Below, piece by piece: positions 14,638 to 15,831 of a stretch of DNA of 15,831 bases. Numbering within the stretch: position 1 is the first letter of the stretch; each line of letters opens with the position of its first letter. The DNA is from an uncultured Selenomonadaceae bacterium (GTDB taxonomy: Bacteria > Bacillota > Negativicutes > Selenomonadales > Selenomonadaceae). The notes below the pieces were generated by a model. The model saw nothing but the letters and a program-made list of their open reading frames with translations. It was not told the DNA's origin and searched no databases. The stretch spans positions 18,400-34,230 of the forward strand of contig CAJTSO010000019.1 of the NCBI GenBank assembly GCA_910579115.1, in the 5' to 3' direction. The position numbers and the translations under genes were made by a program.

Positions 14638-14672
14638 AACCGGGTCTTCCCTTCCGGAGGAACCGGTTTTTT
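14638..14672 (+). terminator. Rho-independent terminator ending the cell-wall operon
   Basis: AACCGG (14638-14643) pairs with CCGGTT (14663-14668). After one mismatch a further six pairs form (TCTTCC with GGAGGA, one T-G), closed by a 5-nt loop. A run of six T residues (14667-14672) follows. It begins 11 nt after the sbp stop. Confidence 0.9.
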
Positions 14673-14720
14673 GTTTATGGACTGAGCAGGGAAAGGTTTG
14701 AAAGCGTAAAGACGATTTTT

Positions 14721-14749
14721 TTGATTACCTCGGAGAAAAGTGATACAAT
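14721..14749 (+). promoter_or_regulatory. Sigma-70-type promoter of the mrp gene
   Basis: TTGATT (14721-14726), a 17-bp spacer, and TACAAT (14744-14749) with an extended TGa just before the -10. This is a near-consensus promoter directly downstream of the operon terminator. It gives a leader of about 35 nt to the ATG at 14792. Confidence 0.8.
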
Positions 14750-14791
14750 GAAGGCGGTATATATTCACGCTACTGCAAGGGAGAGAGTAAA

Positions 14792-15673
14792 ATGAGCGAA
14801 AGCTGTGATTTTGATTGCGCCGTCTGTGAAACCGGCTGCCAGTCCCGGAAAGCGCCTCAGGAAAATGACCGCGGCGAGGGCGGCAGTCAGGCAGGCTGCG
14901 GCGAGCCGCCGGTTCTTGCCCCCCATGAGCTGTCAAAGGTTAAGCATATAATTGCCGTTATGAGCGGCAAGGGCGGTGTGGGCAAATCCATGGTCACGGC
15001 CCTGGCTGCCGTGGAGCAGAGCCGGGAAGGCTATGCTGTTGGCATCCTGGACGCGGATGTTACCGGACCATCCATTCCCAGAATGTTTGGGGTAAAGGGC
15101 GACATTCTGGGAAGTGAGGCGGGCGCTTATCCGCTGAAAAGCGATGGGGGCATCGATATCATGTCCATGAATCTGCTGCTGCCGGATCAGACTGATCCGG
15201 TGGTTTGGCGGGGCCCCGTCATCAGCGGAGTCGTCCGCCAGTTCTGGCAGGAGATCATCTGGGAGGATGTGGACTACCTCTTTGTGGATATGCCTCCGGG
15301 AACCGGCGACGTGCCCCTTACGGTTTTTCAGTCCCTGCCGGTGGACGGGATCATCGTGGTCACCAGCCCCCAGGATCTGGTAAACATGATCGTGGAAAAG
15401 GCTGTAAAGATGGCAAATATGATGGATATTCCCATTCTGGGCGTGGTGGAGAATATGTCTTATTTCCGCTGCCCCGATTGCGGCAAGGAGCATCATATCT
15501 TTGGCGAAAGCCATCTGGCCCATGTGGCGGCCCAATACGATATTCCGGTTCTCGGCCGGCTGCCTGTGGATCATCGGCTGGCGGAGGCCAGTGACGGAGG
15601 AGAGATCGAGACGGTGGAGGGGCATTTCCTCGATGAAATGAACGCTGTCCTGAGGGAATTGGACAGGGACTGA
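14792..15673 (+). CDS. Mrp/NBP35-type P-loop ATPase, iron-sulfur cluster carrier
   Basis: The product is 293 aa and cytoplasmic by sequence. An N-terminal cysteine cluster C5-x3-C9-x2-C12-x3-C16 precedes a Gly/Ala-poor linker. The deviant Walker A SGKGGVGKS is at residues 58-66, followed by DADVTGPS (87-94), the Walker B-like segment VDMPPGTGD (165-173) and a CPDC pair at 227-230 (C227, C230). These are the marks of Mrp/ApbC/NBP35 ATPases, in which the CxxC pairs from two subunits hold a transferable 4Fe-4S cluster and ATP drives delivery to target apoproteins. The N-terminal cysteine motif is common in homologues from anaerobic Bacillota and may hold a second cluster; that part is inference. 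AAGGGAGAG (14777-14785) supports ATG 14792. It has its own promoter and is separated from sbp by a terminator, so it is probably not functionally tied to the cell-wall genes. Confidence 0.92.
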   Translation: MSESCDFDCAVCETGCQSRKAPQENDRGEGGSQAGCGEPPVLAPHELSKVKHIIAVMSGKGGVGKSMVTALAAVEQSREGYAVGILDADVTGPSIPRMFGVKGDILGSEAGAYPLKSDGGIDIMSMNLLLPDQTDPVVWRGPVISGVVRQFWQEIIWEDVDYLFVDMPPGTGDVPLTVFQSLPVDGIIVVTSPQDLVNMIVEKAVKMANMMDIPILGVVENMSYFRCPDCGKEHHIFGESHLAHVAAQYDIPVLGRLPVDHRLAEASDGGEIETVEGHFLDEMNAVLRELDRD

Positions 15674-15714
15674 GTATTCTGCCGGAAAATTTTCTTTGGA
15701 GCAATTGTTAAAAG

Positions 15715-15755
15715 CCTCTAGTCTCTCCTTTTAGGGGAGCCTCAGACTGTAGACA
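15715..15755. repeat. Degenerate hairpin unit, possible first copy of the edge repeat
   Basis: CTCTCC (15723-15728) pairs with GGGGAG (15734-15739) over TTTTA, with AGTCT (15720-15724) and AGACT (15744-15748) as competing outer arms. The centre CCTTTTAGGGGAGC nearly repeats CCCTTTAGGGGAGC at 15781-15794, suggesting a diverged copy of the neighbouring element. It could also act in ending mrp transcription, but there is no T run. Confidence 0.45.
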
Positions 15756-15767
15756 AAACTCCTTATA

Positions 15768-15819
15768 CACTCCAAGGCTCCCCTTTAGGGGAGCTGTCGC
15801 TGAAAGCGACTGAGGGGTG
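15768..15819. repeat. Structured intergenic repeat-like element (three-way junction)
   Basis: Two perfect hairpins, GCTCCCC-TTTA-GGGGAGC (15777-15794) and GTCGCT-GAA-AGCGAC (15796-15810), are enclosed by an outer stem, CACTCC (15768-15773) with GGGGTG (15814-15819, one T-G). Together they form a compact cloverleaf-like fold. Similar GGGGAGCTGTC...GACTGAGGGG elements are, as I recall, dispersed in many copies between genes in gut Clostridia and relatives. Copy number here cannot be judged from one window. The element could serve as an RNA structure or be a miniature mobile repeat. Confidence 0.6.
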
Positions 15820-15831
15820 AAGCAGGAAACC

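Noticed and set aside
1..15831. CRISPR array, transposase, prophage, toxin-antitoxin or defence system
   Set aside because: No spaced direct repeats of the right size and no matching proteins were seen in any frame; the plus strand from 1166 to 15673 is filled by housekeeping genes.

Overview
This window is the division and cell-wall (dcw) gene cluster of a fairly G+C-rich member of the Bacillota (Firmicutes). The gene order mraZ-rsmH-ftsL ... murE-murF-mraY-murD-murG-murC-ddl-ftsQ-DUF881-sbp, the MurE motif DNPR (expected for meso-diaminopimelate), many purine-rich Shine-Dalgarno sites, and a Mrp ATPase with an N-terminal cysteine cluster all fit Clostridia or Negativicutes. I cannot fix the family by eye; an Acidaminococcaceae-like or other anaerobic gut or rumen lineage is a guess.

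Layout. Positions 1-750 hold the C-terminal part of a LysR-type regulator that begins left of the window. It ends at a strong hairpin terminator (763-806). A tRNA-Arg(ACG) gene lies on the minus strand (853-930) with its own promoter (952-980) and terminator (813-843). From about 1110 onward everything is on the plus strand. A promoter region carrying three GTGG boxes at exact 10-bp spacing, a probable MraZ operator, leads into mraZ, rsmH and ftsL, and this block is closed by a rho-independent terminator at 3373-3397. A second block starts at murE (3510) and runs tightly packed through murF, mraY, murD, murG, murC and ddl. After small gaps come ftsQ, a DUF881 membrane protein and the small basic protein sbp. 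A terminator at 14638-14672 ends that block. A separate promoter (14721-14749) drives a Mrp/NBP35-type iron-sulfur carrier ATPase. The right edge holds a structured intergenic repeat-like element (about 15715-15819).

Function. MurC, MurD, MurE and MurF add the peptide stem to UDP-MurNAc, with Ddl supplying D-Ala-D-Ala. MraY moves the product onto undecaprenyl phosphate and MurG adds GlcNAc to give lipid II. FtsL and FtsQ are divisome scaffold proteins. RsmH methylates 16S rRNA and MraZ is the cluster's transcription regulator.

The main oddity is what is absent. There is no ftsI (penicillin-binding transpeptidase) between ftsL and murE, no ftsW between murD and murG, no murB between murC and ddl, and no ftsA/ftsZ after sbp. 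The septal synthase pair FtsW-FtsI is therefore missing as a unit, with a terminator sitting where ftsI would be. FtsL also has an unusually long Tyr/Asp-rich cytoplasmic N-terminus. I see no CRISPR array, transposase, prophage or defence system, and no clearly new system: most of the window is a recognisable housekeeping cluster.
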